This document shows, piece after piece, positions 1 through 12,375 of a stretch of 64,000 nucleotides of DNA. Source of the DNA: Desmodesmus armatus (Eukaryota; Chlorophyta; Chlorophyceae; Sphaeropleales; Scenedesmaceae). How positions within the stretch are numbered: position 1 is the stretch's first letter; every line of letters starts with the position of its first letter. The position numbers and the translations under genes are program-made. The notes under the pieces are model-generated. The model ran no database searches. It had not been told where the DNA came from and saw only the letters and a list, made by a program, of their open reading frames with translations. Location of the stretch: assembly GCA_007449985.2 (NCBI GenBank), contig VIIQ02000827.1, forward strand, positions 372,001 to 436,000, in the 5' to 3' direction.

Positions 1-378
1 CTTTCTGCCGCTCAGACAGCTGAGCCATCATGGGCAGCTGATGCCGGAGCTCATGCCGAATGCCTGCAGATCGCAACCAAGCCGTGTGTTGCACCAAAGC
101 ACATGTCACGGGACATTGAGATGCTTGCAGCAGTGCACAACTGTGCTGAGATCAGGGCTGTGCACAGCGCAGCCGGCTGGTTCAGCATGTGGGACGAAGC
201 AGTTGACAGACTTACCACGTCTTGGTCGAGGCAGCAGCAACCCTCCAGAGTCTCGGGCCAGTTTCTGAGACTTGTTGACCAGCTTGTGTACACCAGGCTC
301 ATCTTCAAGACCGTGGGCAAGCAACAGTGATGTCAGCACCTCCTTCACCTGCTGCTGGGTTGAGGCCTGCGCACTCAT
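1..378 (-). CDS. Unknown protein, 5' exons only (partial)
   Basis: I do not recognise this gene. Exon 1 runs from an ATG at 378 to 216 and ends at a clean GTAAGT donor in phase 1. Exon 2 starts at 63 after a CTGCAG acceptor in the matching phase and stays open to the window edge. The protein begins MSAQASTQQQ, then a hydrophilic, probably helical segment (EVLTSLLLAHGLEDEPGVHK), then RHELRHQLPMMAQLSERQK in exon 2. The matching splice phases and Gln/Glu/Lys-rich helical composition support real coding, but only about 75 residues are visible and no family motif is present. It is divergent from SPC25, so the 379-946 spacer probably holds both promoters. A chance open frame cannot be excluded. Confidence 0.45.
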
Positions 379-946
379 GGCAGTGCGGGACCTGACTGTA
401 CTGTATGTGTGCCAGCCTGCCTCCTGTCAATCACGGGCAGCTGATCGTGATTTATATGAGATTTAATTTGGTGAGCATAGAGAGGGCCTGTGCAAGGGAA
501 GCCACAAGGGAAAGGCCTGATAGAGTGTCCTCAAACAGACAGATGTGGCATTGAAGCGCTCGAACACAACCATGACCACATGCGCCATCAAGGTGACTCC
601 ATGACAGATACAAGTGGTCTTTCAGCAGCCTTGCAGCAACCAACGCACTTCATCAGGGCCAGGCAGTTATTTCAGTTGAGTTTGAACCATATTGTCAACG
701 GCCACTGCCTGTCAACGTGACTTGCATCTTGTTCATCACCGTCCTGCTGATCGTCGATGTCAAGAAACTTTTTCGCGCGTGTGGCTTGGTGCTGTTGTGG
801 TTCCTTCATCTGTTGTGCTCCAACAAGCTGAGTGGTCTGCATTGCACGATCAGCACAACCAGCAACAGAACATCTGAATCCAACTGTGAATATTGTCTCT
901 TCGCCCCTTTGGAGTCTTCGAGCCTGGCACAAGAAGCAAACACAGC
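379..946. other. Divergent intergenic spacer
   Basis: About 570 bp between the start of the minus-strand unknown gene and the start of SPC25. No convincing coding exon was seen. It should contain both core promoters, but I could not identify a clear TATA box or other defined element. Confidence 0.5.
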
Positions 947-2733
947 ATGGCTACTGCTATCAACCTGCAAGAGCTGGAGCAGGAACTGACACGCACCAAA
1001 GCCATGTTTGAGCAGTGGTCTGCTGTGGTGCTGTCACGTGCACAAGGGTGCAAGTCGACACATACCTCCAAGCTGCTCTCAAGCAAAGGTTGGCCGCACA
1101 TGCTTGATGGATGAGCAGCAACACCCTGTGCAAGTGCAATCCTGCCGCAACACCTGTTTCTGCATGGCTTCCCTGCAGGCGAGATGGCAGCCTTGGCGGA
1201 GCGCTACCAGCGAGCTGAAAAGCAGGCAGCGCAAGTGCGACAACGTAGGTGTGAGCTTGGGCCCCACATCAGCAGCTGCTGGGTGTCAGGCTTTTTCAGC
1301 CACTTCGACATGGTCCTTGTGCCGGTACAGCAAGCGGTGCAGCATTCCAAGCTCCTTCACAACAGTCAAACCCAGTACGTTGTCTGTGTATGCAGAAATG
1401 GCCCAGGACAGGGAACATGAGCAGGCGCTGCAGGTGACAGCGGATTCTCTAGTGACAGAGCAGCATGCTCTGCAGAAGCGTTTGCAGCAGCTGACACTGC
1501 AGTATGAGGCAGACGTGGAGGACGTGCAGCAGCTGCAGTCAGGTGGGTCAGAGTGTTGCTGTTGTGCCTAGGCTGCAGCACAACGCCTTGTTCTGGTTTG
1601 CACATGTCTTGCCTTTGACTGAAACAGCTGTGTCGTCCTAGCTCACAATGCACAAGCAGCTGGTCCAAAGCTCTCAAGCAGACGCTAGACAGCATTGGAG
1701 TTGTACCCTGTTTGGGCGTGCTTCAGTGACACAACTGATATGCGGCACGCTGTGTGCAGAGGTCGATGCCACGCGGGCAGACGTGAACTTGCGTCTGGCC
1801 AAGCTGGACGAGCTGCACAATGCTTATCAGGATGCTCTGGGCTTGAAGCTGCACTCTGAGGACGGTGAGCAACAGCAAAGTTGGGTTTCAGCAGGCTTTG
1901 TGGTAGCGAGTCCGCAGGGGGGCAGTTGAGTTCTGTGTCTTGGTGCGCACGATCAGTGGTGTGGCGTGGTCAGCCCCCCACCCTCCCTCCCACCCCAAGC
2001 CCTCAGAATTTCAACTGTGTGATGTGGCCAACTATCAAGACCCGGGTCCACCAGCAGGCCATCATGCCAGCAGCCCCACAGCGGGATAACCCCCGCACAC
2101 CAGCAACTGCACGGGTGCTCCTGAATATCTCCCTGGCGTGGAAGCACCTGCAAGCCTACAGCCAGGTGCTGCTGTCTCAGGAGGGCGCAGGGTAACACAT
2201 ACGAAGTGGGTCATGAACAGTGGTATGTATCTGCACCTGCAGGAGAGCTGTACCTGGAGTTCACTCAGATCAGTGCAGCACAGCCGGAGCGGCCATACGG
2301 CTTTGGTGTGCAGGTGTTGGAGGACGAGATGTACAAAGGTGCGGGAATGATGAAGGGCTGGCCTTTGAGGTTCTTTGCATATACTTGTTTTGCCGTCCAG
2401 TCCTCACTTTGCCAGCGCCAGCCGAGAGCACGACCCACAGGCTGCTGCAACGCAACACAGAACACAGTGGCCATTGCTGCTGTGATGCCGCAGCATCTGC
2501 TCTCCTTCATCATGCAACGTCCAGCCGTGCAGCCTGGCGCATTCACAAATTGAGTCACAGCACTTGACTGAAATATTCACCCTGTTGCGAATGCTGCAGT
2601 AACTCGGTGCCAGCCAGAAGTGCCACAGCTGGAAGTGCTGGAGCAGCAGCTGGTGGAGGGCCATATTGAGTTTGCTGGCTTTGTGCGCGCCATGAGGCAG
2701 CAGTTCAAGCTGCTGGCAGAGGCTGAGCAATAA
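947..2733 (+). CDS. SPC25: Kinetochore protein Spc25
   Basis: Spc25 pairs with Spc24 at the inner end of the Ndc80 complex, which links spindle microtubules to the centromere. Six exons join in frame: 947-1088, 1179-1244, 1396-1542, 1760-1864, 2243-2338 and 2618-2733, giving 223 aa, about the usual family length. The N-terminal two thirds is a Gln/Glu-rich predicted coiled coil (for example EMAALAERYQRAEKQAAQ and LQKRLQQLTLQYEADVEDVQ). The C-terminal part (LYLEFTQISAAQPERPYGF, then FAGFVRAMRQQFKLLAEAEQ) follows the globular Spc25 RWD domain pattern: a strand with FTxI, a Pro-x-x-Pro/Phe turn, and a final helix with F-x-x-x-x-R. The first donor (after AAAG at 1088) is weaker than the rest, so the exon 1 end is the least certain boundary. 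Assignment rests on recalled family pattern, not a search. Confidence 0.84.
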
Positions 2734-3300
2734 TAGAACGCCTACTGCGTTCACGCGGCACATCTGGCGGATGCAGCACAGCTCTGCAGCCGGCCCAGTT
2801 GGGGCCAGCAGGGGCGCTGGTCTATGTCCGTGAAGGTATTGGTGCTGCATGTCACGTCAACAGCTGCAACATTACCATATACGGCAAGCTCTGTTGGACA
2901 GACTCCTGTACATGTCGGGCCTGGCAACAGTGGGCCAGTCTCTGGGTAGCTGTAGCTGTAAGACTGCATGACGTCCGATGCTATGCACGCCTTAGTCATA
3001 TTTATTGTAAGTTTAGTAATGGCTCCCTGGCCTGCGAACGGATGTTTCCTGAATGTGGCTTGACGGTCAGGTGCATGCAGGTCAAATGCTGGTCGGTCAC
3101 ATCACCATATCGACCATAGGAAGCATTGATCGACTTCTCAAGACGACAAAATCTCTCGAAAAGTGCATAACCCATCTTGAAGTCGCAATCAGCAGGTCCA
3201 GCTGTTGCAGCACCTGCCACTTCATTTCACAGAGTGCAGCAGCAGTGGTGCTGACCCTGTGGATCATGCGTGACAGAACGTGAGAATACAAAGTCTGAGG
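2734..3300. other. SPC25 3' region and flippase upstream region
   Basis: About 570 bp without supported coding sequence. It holds the SPC25 3' UTR with TGTAA at 3006 and the upstream region of the flippase gene. No further element was recognised. Confidence 0.5.
3006..3010 (+). terminator. TGTAA polyadenylation signal, SPC25
   Basis: TGTAA, the usual green-algal poly(A) signal, lies about 270 bp after the SPC25 stop. The match is short and could be chance. Confidence 0.4.
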
Positions 3301-6300
3301 ATGGCGCATCAACAGCCTAGGTTGCAGGGTGGTGCTCTTGGTGGCAGCCTGAGAGAGCAGTTCACAAACAGCCCCAGCAGCAGACCGCCTGCTGACACGC
3401 TTGATGCACCCATAATCAGCCACTCGTCCCTGGTACCCTCGTGTAGCTTCACTGACAGTGAAGCTGGCCGTAGTTTGCCATCAGAAGATGGCCTTGTAGT
3501 GCAGCACCACCAGCAGCAGCGGCATCACCAGGCAGTTCATTTCTCGCAGCAGCCCATGCAGCAGCCCATGCAGCAGCTGCATGTGCAGGAGCTGCCTGAG
3601 CAGGAGCATCCTGTTTCTGCCCGTGTCGGAGACCGCACACGCCAGCACAAGCAGCAGCGGCGGCAGCATCCAGAGCCAGCACACCAGCAGCCCCCACAGC
3701 AGCAGCAGGTGGAACCACAGACGCAGCCCAGAGCAGATGCAGTCGCCAGGACTATCACTCCCCACCTCAGCAGGCCTGCAGTGTCACGCAGCATACTGCA
3801 CCACCTGGCCAAGGCCTTTGGCGTCCACTTGAAGGGTGCAGTGGCCACCAATGAGATCAGCACAGCCAAGTACACCCTGCTGACCTTCCTGCCAGTGAAC
3901 CTGTTTGAGCAGTTCCTGCGGGTGGCCAACATGTACTTCTTGCTGATGGTCGTCCTGCAGCTCATCCCAGGGCTCTCACCAACCTCACTTTTCACAACAG
4001 TGGCACCCCTGGTGTTTGTGCTGGCAGTTAATGCCGTCAAGGAGGGCTACGATGATGTGCAGCGGCACAGGTGCGCAGAAGGGAGTGAGGCTGGCAGCAA
4101 CGGCAGGCATAGGGGAGGCAAGATGCCATTGCAAGGAAGAGTATCTTGCTGGCCATAAGCACGCTAGCTACCATCAAAGCTGCTGGGTGCGGTAAGGGCA
4201 GAAGGTGTCTGAGGTGGATATCTCCTGATGCACAGTCAAAGCTGCAGCGCATGGTATGGCAACGCGTGTGTGCTGCCGCATGGTGCATGTAGCGGCCAGC
4301 CTTGTGTCACCTTGTGTGGGTTGACACATGATTTGTGGAAATGCCTCTGCAGGAATGATAATCAGATCAACAACAGGAAGGTGCTGCTGCTCAGCGAGCA
4401 CCTTGGAGAGCATGAGGTGTACTGGAAGGACGTTGTGGCAGGCGATCTGATCAAGGTGTGTCAATATCCACAGCAGCAGCTGCTCGATGCAGTCATCGCC
4501 GCACATGTGCGGGGGCCAGCTTTGACACAAGGGCGCATGGCATGGTGCGCACACGCACTGCGGCACTGCTCAAGCAGTGGATCTGTCAGCACAGCAGCAG
4601 TCTGCACACTCAGGTTCAGCTGCACCACACAGCGCGGCCCAACGCGGCCACGCGACAACGCAAGTGGTTTGATTGCTGCCGTCCGTGCTGCTTTGCAACT
4701 GTCATTCTGTACAGGTGCGTGCTGATGAGGAGGTGCCAGCAGACCTGATCATGCTGGCCTCGCCCGACCCAGATAAGCTCTGCTACGTGGAGACGGCTAA
4801 CTTGGATGGCGAGACCAACCTCAAGATCAAGTACTGCTGGGCAGGCAGCGAGCAGCAAAAGGGTTACAGCACCTGCAGGACGATATCGGACTTTGAGCCC
4901 TTTGCGCAGACTTGCAGGGTGGGCTGCGAGCCCCCTAACCCCAAGTGAGTGCATGGGCGGCAGCCAGACGCCATGGCAGAGGATGGGATGCTGCAGCAGC
5001 TGGCTGACACCACTTGTGCATGATGCATGCCTGACTTCATGCGGAAAGCAGGAGGCAGCTTGTACAGCCAAGGTGCCGGTCAGGCACCCATAACTTATCA
5101 CGCATGGTGCCCCTCCTGCACAGCACCTCATGAGAGACGTTGTGTAAGTGCCACCGTGCTGTGTGCATGCAGGCTGTATGTGTTTGACGGATACATGGAG
5201 GTGTCTGAGCCCAGCCTTGTGAGGACCATTTCCCCAAGGCGCAGGACAGGTACGCATGCCATGTGCACATGCACGTGCACTGCATGGCGCGTCAGGCCTC
5301 GTTTGACTGTGTTCTGCACCATGCCGACAAGCAAGCACACACCTTGCCCCCCTCTGCTTCATGAGCCCTACAACTGCAGGGCTTCAGTCGCGCTGCATGG
5401 ATGCACTGCCATCTTACAAGTTGCTGTTGTCCCACAGGGGAGCGCGATTAGGTGGGTGCTGCAAGCATAGTATCTGCCTGATGCTGCTGTGGCCTGCAGG
5501 CAGCCCGCGCGTCAGCATTGATGGGAAGCGCGTCAGCATTGATGGGAAGCGCGTCAGCATTGATGGGAAGCCCCTGCAGCCTGCCCTGAAGTATCCGCTG
5601 GACATCAACAACCTGCTGCTGCGTGGCAGCGTCCTGCGCAAGACAGAGTGGGCCATTGGGTTGGCCATCAACGTCGGCAACGACAGCAAGATTGTGCAGA
5701 ACATGACCAAAGCACCCCGGAAGGTAAGCCGACATAGAGCAAGGTGCACTGTGTGTGTTGGCTGTGCCTGTTACAGCCTGCAGGCTGGCAAGGTGTGCTG
5801 GCAGCTGGTTGACAGCTCTTTTGAGAGGCATCTTGTCATTTAGGTTGTTTCTGACATCAGCTGTGTTGCTTGCAGGAGCGGTCACGGCCGACATGACGCA
5901 GCTCAATATGCATATGCACACATGCTGACTGTCCAGCAGTCCGTACAGAGCGTGGGTGCATTTTTTTTGCTGTGCCACATGCGCTTGCAGGTGACGCAGC
6001 TTGAGCGCGCCATGAACGTGCTGGTGTTTGTGCAGTTCAGCGCACTGGTGGTGTTCTCAGCTGTGCTGGCAGGTTTGGACCAGCGGTGGACCAGCAGGAA
6101 CATCCCTGCCAACTGGTACCTGCAGTCCCTCAACCGGTGGCCTGAACTGGCGCCTGGGGGCCTGGGGTGGCTTGTGTCGGTGGGTAGCGTCTACGCTCTA
6201 CGCTTGCCATAGCTCTCCTGCAAGGACGCCAGTTTGTAGCCATGGAAGTATGTGTTGAGTTGAACTTGCGCTGCTGCTTTGTATGGTGGGTGTCAGTCAG

Positions 6301-9300
6301 ACCAGTTGTATGGTGGGTGTCAGTCAGACCAGATGTTGTGCTGAGCTTGCTATGCATTGCTGCCGCTGGTGCCTGGTGTCCTGCAGTTCCTGCGCTTCAT
6401 TATCCTGCTGAGCAACATGATCCCCATCAGCTTGTACGTGTCGCTGGAGGTGGTCAAGGTCTTCCAGTGTACCCTGCTGTTCAACTCAGACCGGGAAATG
6501 TACCATGAGTAAGTCGGTGTCCATGGCACAATCTGCGCCCAGCAGCTGTGGGTTTGTTGTGTGTGATTGTTCCAAGTGGGGCAAGAGCAGGTGTGCTGCT
6601 TGCTCTCCCAGGGTGCTTGCAGCTTGTGCTGAGGCACAGGCAAACTGCATTGCTGGGAGCCACTCCTTGCAACTCCTGCAACCTGGCGGGAGTTGCGCTA
6701 ACCCTGCTGTTGCTTGGCAGCTAGGAGCTTAGCAAAGCATTGGCTGTTGTGAAGGGTGTACTTGCTTGCTCACAACCCCACTGCCTGCAGGGAAACGGAC
6801 ACTCCGTTTGTGTGCCGCACCACCACACTCAATGAGGAGCTGGGTCAGGTGCAGTACGTGCTCAGCGACAAGACAGGCACCCTCACTCAAAACATCATGG
6901 GCTTCGTGTGGGCCAGCGTGGGAGGGAAGCTGTACGGCAAAAACGTCAGCCCACAGTCCAACCCCAACCACGTCCCCACAAACACGCCACACAGCATCGC
7001 CCTGGATGCAGACATGCAGCGGGATTCAGGTGTGGGGGCCCCTGTCAGGGACCATGCGGCCCCCCCGACTGACAAGCTGAACAGTGAAGCAACCGAGGAG
7101 TTGGACCGCTTCCTGCTCAACCTGGCTGTGTGCAACACCGTGGTGCCAACAGCAGGGCCTAATGGACCAGTGTATCAGGTGGGGAATGCTGCTACTGTGG
7201 CTGCAAGCATACCGTCGCAGTCACTGTGGGACTGTGTGTGCATATGAGCGGTGCTCGTCTGTGTTATGCCTTGGCCCTGGTGCATGTTGTTGTCGGCCAG
7301 TAGGCCAGACATCTGTTGTCAACGGAAGGCCACAGCAGTGTGCAGCAGATGCCATGTACGGATTAGGGCAGTTGTCTTGCGAGGTGTGTCCAATAAGAGA
7401 TGGAGCGCGGGCAGCAGTGCTGTGCGGTTTGTCAGCACGGCAGCCTATGGGGAGATGTTTTGCTGCGTGTGCTGACTGTGGCCCGTGTGGTGCCGCAGGC
7501 CTCCTCCCCTGATGAGGAGGCACTGGTACAGGGCGCTGCCTACCTGGGCTACAAGCTGATCAGCCGCACCACAGATGTGGTGGTCGTCGAGGTGCAGGGC
7601 GCACGCATCAGCTTTGATGTGCTGGCAACCCTGGAGTTCAACAGCGACCGCAAGCGCATGAGCATCATCGTGCGCACGCCCAGCAACAAGCTGCTGCTGA
7701 TGTGCAAGGGCGCTGACAGCATCATCTACCAACGGCTTGCCCCCTATGAGCCCGGCCGCAACTCAACGGCAGAGCACCTGGTGAGCACTGCATGCCTCTC
7801 ATGCTGCATGTACACAAGCGCCCTGCCTGCAATTGCACCCGCTGCTTTCGCTTCTTTTGCTGCAGATCACATGTCAGCGGTGCAGGCTTTGGCACACCCG
7901 TAGGCTGTTAGCGCACTGTCACTTGCACCACCCTGCTTAGTGGTCACTGCCCTTTGATAAGAGACTTGGCCCTAGTGAGGTGGTGGTGCGTCACAGTACA
8001 TGGGTTTGTTGTGCTTTGTCCCGTTGTTGCATCTGATGTTTTTGTTGTGTCGTGGGTGTGTTTGGTGTTTATCGTCACAGGAGGAGATGGCACGCGGTGG
8101 GTACAGGACGCTGGTGATTGCGGAGAGGGAGCTGACCAGGCAGGAGTATGAGCAGTGGCAGGAACGGTACCAGAAGGCGTCGGTAAGTGTCACTGAGTGT
8201 CTTTGATGTGGAAGACATGTTTGCTTACACAGTATGGTGCATCTGCAAGTGACTGCTGTGCGAAATTATACCAAGCATGAAAGGCAAATTGAGGAGCTGT
8301 TGCCACTACAACGAGGGTGGCGGTCTGCATGGCGTGGGCATCAGCGGCACATGCAGGCATCACTATAGAAGTGTCCACCGTAGAGCAAATTGGTGTACAA
8401 GCAAGCAAGCCATGAATGTCTGTGCAGGGTTGATGTAGGCATTGAAGTGAACTTATCGTCATTGGCACATGGCTCAAGCCTCCTCATGCTAACACCACAC
8501 TTCAGGTTGCGCTCGAGGACCGTGAGGAGCTTATGGCAGCTGAGCAGAGCGTGATTGAAACCAACCTGCACTTGGTAGGCGCCACAGCTGTTGAGGACAA
8601 GCTGCAGGACGGCGTCCCACAGTGCTTGGAGGCGTTGGCGAATGCAGGCATCAAGATCTGGGTGCTCACAGGTGTGTGCGTGTACCGTGCCTCCACCCGC
8701 CTGTCATATTGAGCCACCAAAAGCATAGTCAAACCAAGCACACCACCCAAGCACCGCCCATGCTTTGTCCAAGGCATTAGGCATGTTTCATGCCGAACAA
8801 GTCAGCTGTGTTTTGTGTTCAGGTTGCCGACGTGTCCTCTGTGCATGTGTTGTTGTCAGGTGACAAGGTGGAGACGGCTATCAGCATCGCATTCAGCTGC
8901 CACCTTTTCACTCCTGACATGGGGATCCTGGAGTTCCGGGAGAGCGACTATGTGCATGGCAGAACCGTCACTGATGTTCAAAGCGTGAGCTGGCAAGGCT
9001 GATCTAGGCTGATTTCTTATGAAAGAGCATGGACTTGCTGCATTGCTTGCACAGGTTTCACTGTCACTTGTACGCCCATTTGCATTCCCGGCCCGAGCAG
9101 AACGGCTCTGCTGGCCATTGCTCTCGTGTGTCAGTCGCAACAGAGCTCACATCACAGCCAATCCCCAAGTGCAACCCGCCAACCCGAGAATCTGTAACTC
9201 TGATGTGCAGGTCCTGCGTGCGAAGCTTGAAGGGGTGCGGGCTGAGAACCTGCAGCGGGATGTGTTGCCTGGCGGCACCAACTGTGGGATTGTGATTGAG

Positions 9301-12300
9301 GGAGGGGCACTGCAGTATGCGCTTGAGCCAGACAACCAGGACCTCCTGATGAAGCTCTGTAAGGAGTGCAAGGCTGTGGTGTGCTGCCGAGTGACGCCAA
9401 TGCAGAAGGCTCAGGTGTGTACTCTAGGCCGCTGCAGCGGTTGGGTGTCAGTAACAAAACACTGAGCTTGAGTCTGTATGTGTGTCAGCATAGATCATTT
9501 ATACATGTGGTACATGCATGTCAGCATAGACCGCACATGTAGTACATGCATGCAACCGTGGATGGTTGTACAACATCCCACACATGTCACAAAATAGTCC
9601 TGCAGGGCCAGTAGGGGGGGGTGCCGTTGGCTGCTTGCAGCCAACCGTGCTGGGGTGGAGGGAGTGGTTGTGCAAGTGCAGGTAGCACCTCCATGTTGGA
9701 GTGCAGACAGCGCTGCAGCCAGCACTAATTGCAGATTGTTATTGCTGCCTTGGTTACCATTCGGCTACTCACATGGCTGCAATACTGACTGGAGTACTGG
9801 ATTCGGCTTGCTGCAGATCACGCTCATGGTGAAGAAGAAGGCTGGTGCCATCACGCTGGGCATTGGTGATGGCGCCAACGACGTGGGCATGATCAGGGCT
9901 GCACACATCGGCGTCGGCATCAGCGGCCGTGAGGGCAGGGCTGCTGTGCTGGCGTCTGACTTCTCCTTTGCACAGTTCAGGTAGGGCAAGGCGGCTGGCG
10001 TGTAAGACATTTGAATTGGTTTGGAGTTTGGGAGGGTGAAGGTGTCATGCGTGTCATGCAATCGAAGCGTGGGATGCTGCATGCGTATTGAACCCTGTGT
10101 TTACACGAACTGAATGTGTGAGTGTGGGGGCCGATGGAGTCAGTGCTGTTTGGTTGGCGCATGGAATTGTGTAGCAGCCACTCCAACGTGGTCGTGTGCC
10201 TGTGCAGATCATAATGTTTGGCAATTCTGCTGCAATCTCCCCTCCTCTGCTGCATGCAGGTATCTGTCGCGCCTGCTGCTGCTGCATGGGCGGTGGAGCT
10301 ACATGCGCAACAAGGAGGTGGTGCTGTACAGCTTCTACAAGAATTGGGCGTACGTCCTGGTGTATGTGTACCTCCAGACTGTGGCTGGTGAGTGAGCTTG
10401 CGTGCACAGTCTGGGGTTCATGCTGCATGAATCATGCATGGCGTGGTTTTATGGTGGTTCGGCTGTATGGATCAGACTGCCTCAGCAGGGCTGTGAACGC
10501 TGCCAACACGATGCAGTGAGCCCCATATCTCCAATCAGGTGGCATCGTAATGCATGTGGCGCAAGACATACACACATCCAGCGCGCAAAGGGCCAGCAAA
10601 CTTACTTGGGCTTTGTTGTGCCCATGTCTGTCTGCTGCAGGGTTCTCATCTATCCCAATCTTTACAACAATGATGATCAGCACATTCAACATGATATTTA
10701 CTGCATGCCCAATTGTGGGTTACGCTGTTTTGGAACAAGACCTCCGCAAGTCAACCGTGCTGCAGCACCCAGAAACCTATACCTTGACGCGCACTGCAAC
10801 ACGTGCGCAGTTCTTCTGGTGAGTAGCTGAGCTGACAGGGCTTTGGGTTGAAGCTTTTCCCCAGTCGCGTGTTGTTATGGTGCTGCACTACATAAGCATT
10901 GTGGTCCGGATCGCGACTGCCCCATGTATGGTGGCACAGGCAGGTACCAGGTGCGGTGTGTTCTGACTACTGGGGTCTCAGCTGGGAGCGCACGGGGGAA
11001 GACGCTGCAAGTTTGCTTAGCTTGAGGCGTTGTTTGGCCTACTGCACCAGTTATGCTGACACCAGGTCGTGTGGCTTGCAGGGATTTTTTCATCTACGTG
11101 TATGTGGTTGGGACGTGGCACTCCCTGCCGGTGTACTTCATGCCCTGGTATACGCTCATCACCCCCGACCGGTATGGCCTGCACGGCGACGTGTCCGCGC
11201 TCGGCACGGCGGTCTTCATCGCGCTCACCCTGACAGTGACCCTGAAGCTCAGCCTGCGGACGCACTGCTGGAGCTGGATCACTCACGTGGTGTACTGGGT
11301 GTCAGTCGGCCTGTTGATACCGTTTGTGTACGTCATCAGCATCCTGTGGGCCAGCACCAACATCAGCGGCGTCGCAGACATGTCGGGAGTGGGCAACTGG
11401 CTGTTCACCAAGTAAGCTGGCTGGTGTGACATCAGTGCTGTGATTCCTTTCACCCTCAGGTGTAGCTGGCAGCTGTCTGTAGTGCAGGCATCCCTTTGTG
11501 TGCCTCTCGTGACACCAGCCCCATCAGCAACAGCAGCTCAAGCCACTGGCTGTTCTCCTGGTCACCTCAATCAGAGTGGTAGTGACGGCTGTTCCGTGTG
11601 GTCCATATGGTGCATTCAATGGTGGTGTTGACCTTTTGCCCCCTGCGCCTGCTTGCTCGGTGTCCTGTACTGTTTGCAGTGCTGTCTTCTGGCTGACGGC
11701 GTTCAGTGGTGCGGCTGCCATTGCGCTGCTTCCGGACATCACACACATGCTGTTCTCCCGCTACTTCCGCCCCAACCTGTCGACAGTGCTGCAGGTCAGG
11801 GTAGCTGCGTGCTGTTTACTGTTAGTGCTCTGGTTGAATATACTACCCCTGCTTTCTGGGGTGGTGTCAGGACAAATGCAGGCTTTGGCTGGTGTTTCTT
11901 GCGACTATTCCTGGCTGGAGCCACCGGGCCCCATCACATGCACTACAGCAGTCCTTGGAATTCTCTTCCACACACAGTGCCAGCGCCTGCATGACAGCAT
12001 GGGCTGTGGCTTTGCTGAATGCTATGTTTTGCATTGCTGTGTTTGTTGCATGTACCTTTGCAGGAGATTGAGCTGCAGACGGACATGGCCAAGGCCCATG
12101 AGGCCAAACAGCAGGCGAAGAACGAGCAAAACCTCTTTGGTGGTCACCAAACTGGTTCACCGGGCAAGCGGGCTGTTTCACCGGGCAAGCGGCCGAAGGC
12201 AGTGCACAGCAAAGGTCCGACGAGCATGCCGCACATGGGTGGCAGCAGCTCACCCCGCAATGGCGATGCTGACATGCACGTGTTGCAGACGCGCAGCAGG

Positions 12301-12375
12301 CCCCCTCAGCAGCCGCAGCAGCAACATGCTGGGTCTGCTAGGCACCAGCAAATGATGCTGCCAAGTGTGGCGTAA
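3301..12375 (+). CDS. P4-type ATPase, phospholipid flippase (ALA/Drs2-like)
   Basis: P4 ATPases move phospholipids to the cytosolic leaflet of Golgi, endosomal or plasma membranes, usually with a CDC50-type partner. Nineteen exons join in phase to 1402 aa: 3301-4070, 4353-4455, 4715-4944, 5173-5249, 5500-5723, 5991-6179, 6387-6508, 6791-7178, 7499-7780, 8081-8182, 8506-8671, 8860-8984, 9211-9414, 9817-9980, 10260-10387, 10641-10818, 11082-11411, 11680-11794 and 12064-12375. Visible motifs: actuator DGET (about 322), P4-type MIPISL in TM4, phosphorylation site DKTGT (Asp about 598), [10 protein letters not shown] and KGAD in the nucleotide domain, and GDGANDV (about 1011). The C-terminal membrane segments lie in exons 15-18. 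The Gln/His-rich N-terminus (about residues 60-150) and the Gln-rich tail with SPGKR repeats are unusually long. Exon 5 carries a triplicated VSIDGKR. The ATG at 3301 is the first in frame; specific lipid and location are not shown. Confidence 0.95.
5511..5570 (+). repeat. 21-bp tandem repeat, about 3 copies, inside flippase exon 5
   Basis: The unit encoding VSIDGKR occurs at 5511-5531 and 5532-5552, with a third copy at 5553-5570 that lacks the last codon. Copies are identical at nucleotide level and keep the frame, so the protein has an in-frame expansion in the loop after the actuator motif. Confidence 0.9.
6281..6332 (+). repeat. Intronic tandem duplication, 27 bp x2
   Basis: Two near-identical adjacent copies of a unit beginning GTATGGTGGGTGTCAGTCAG lie in the intron between flippase exons 6 and 7. 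Confidence 0.85.
9483..9551 (+). repeat. Intronic tandem duplication, about 32-36 bp x2
   Basis: Two imperfect copies beginning TGTCAGCATAGA and ending TACATGCA lie in the intron between flippase exons 13 and 14. Confidence 0.75.

Noticed and set aside
3280..3300. Upstream in-frame extension of the flippase start
   Set aside because: The upstream codon is GTG, not ATG; the first in-frame ATG is at 3301.
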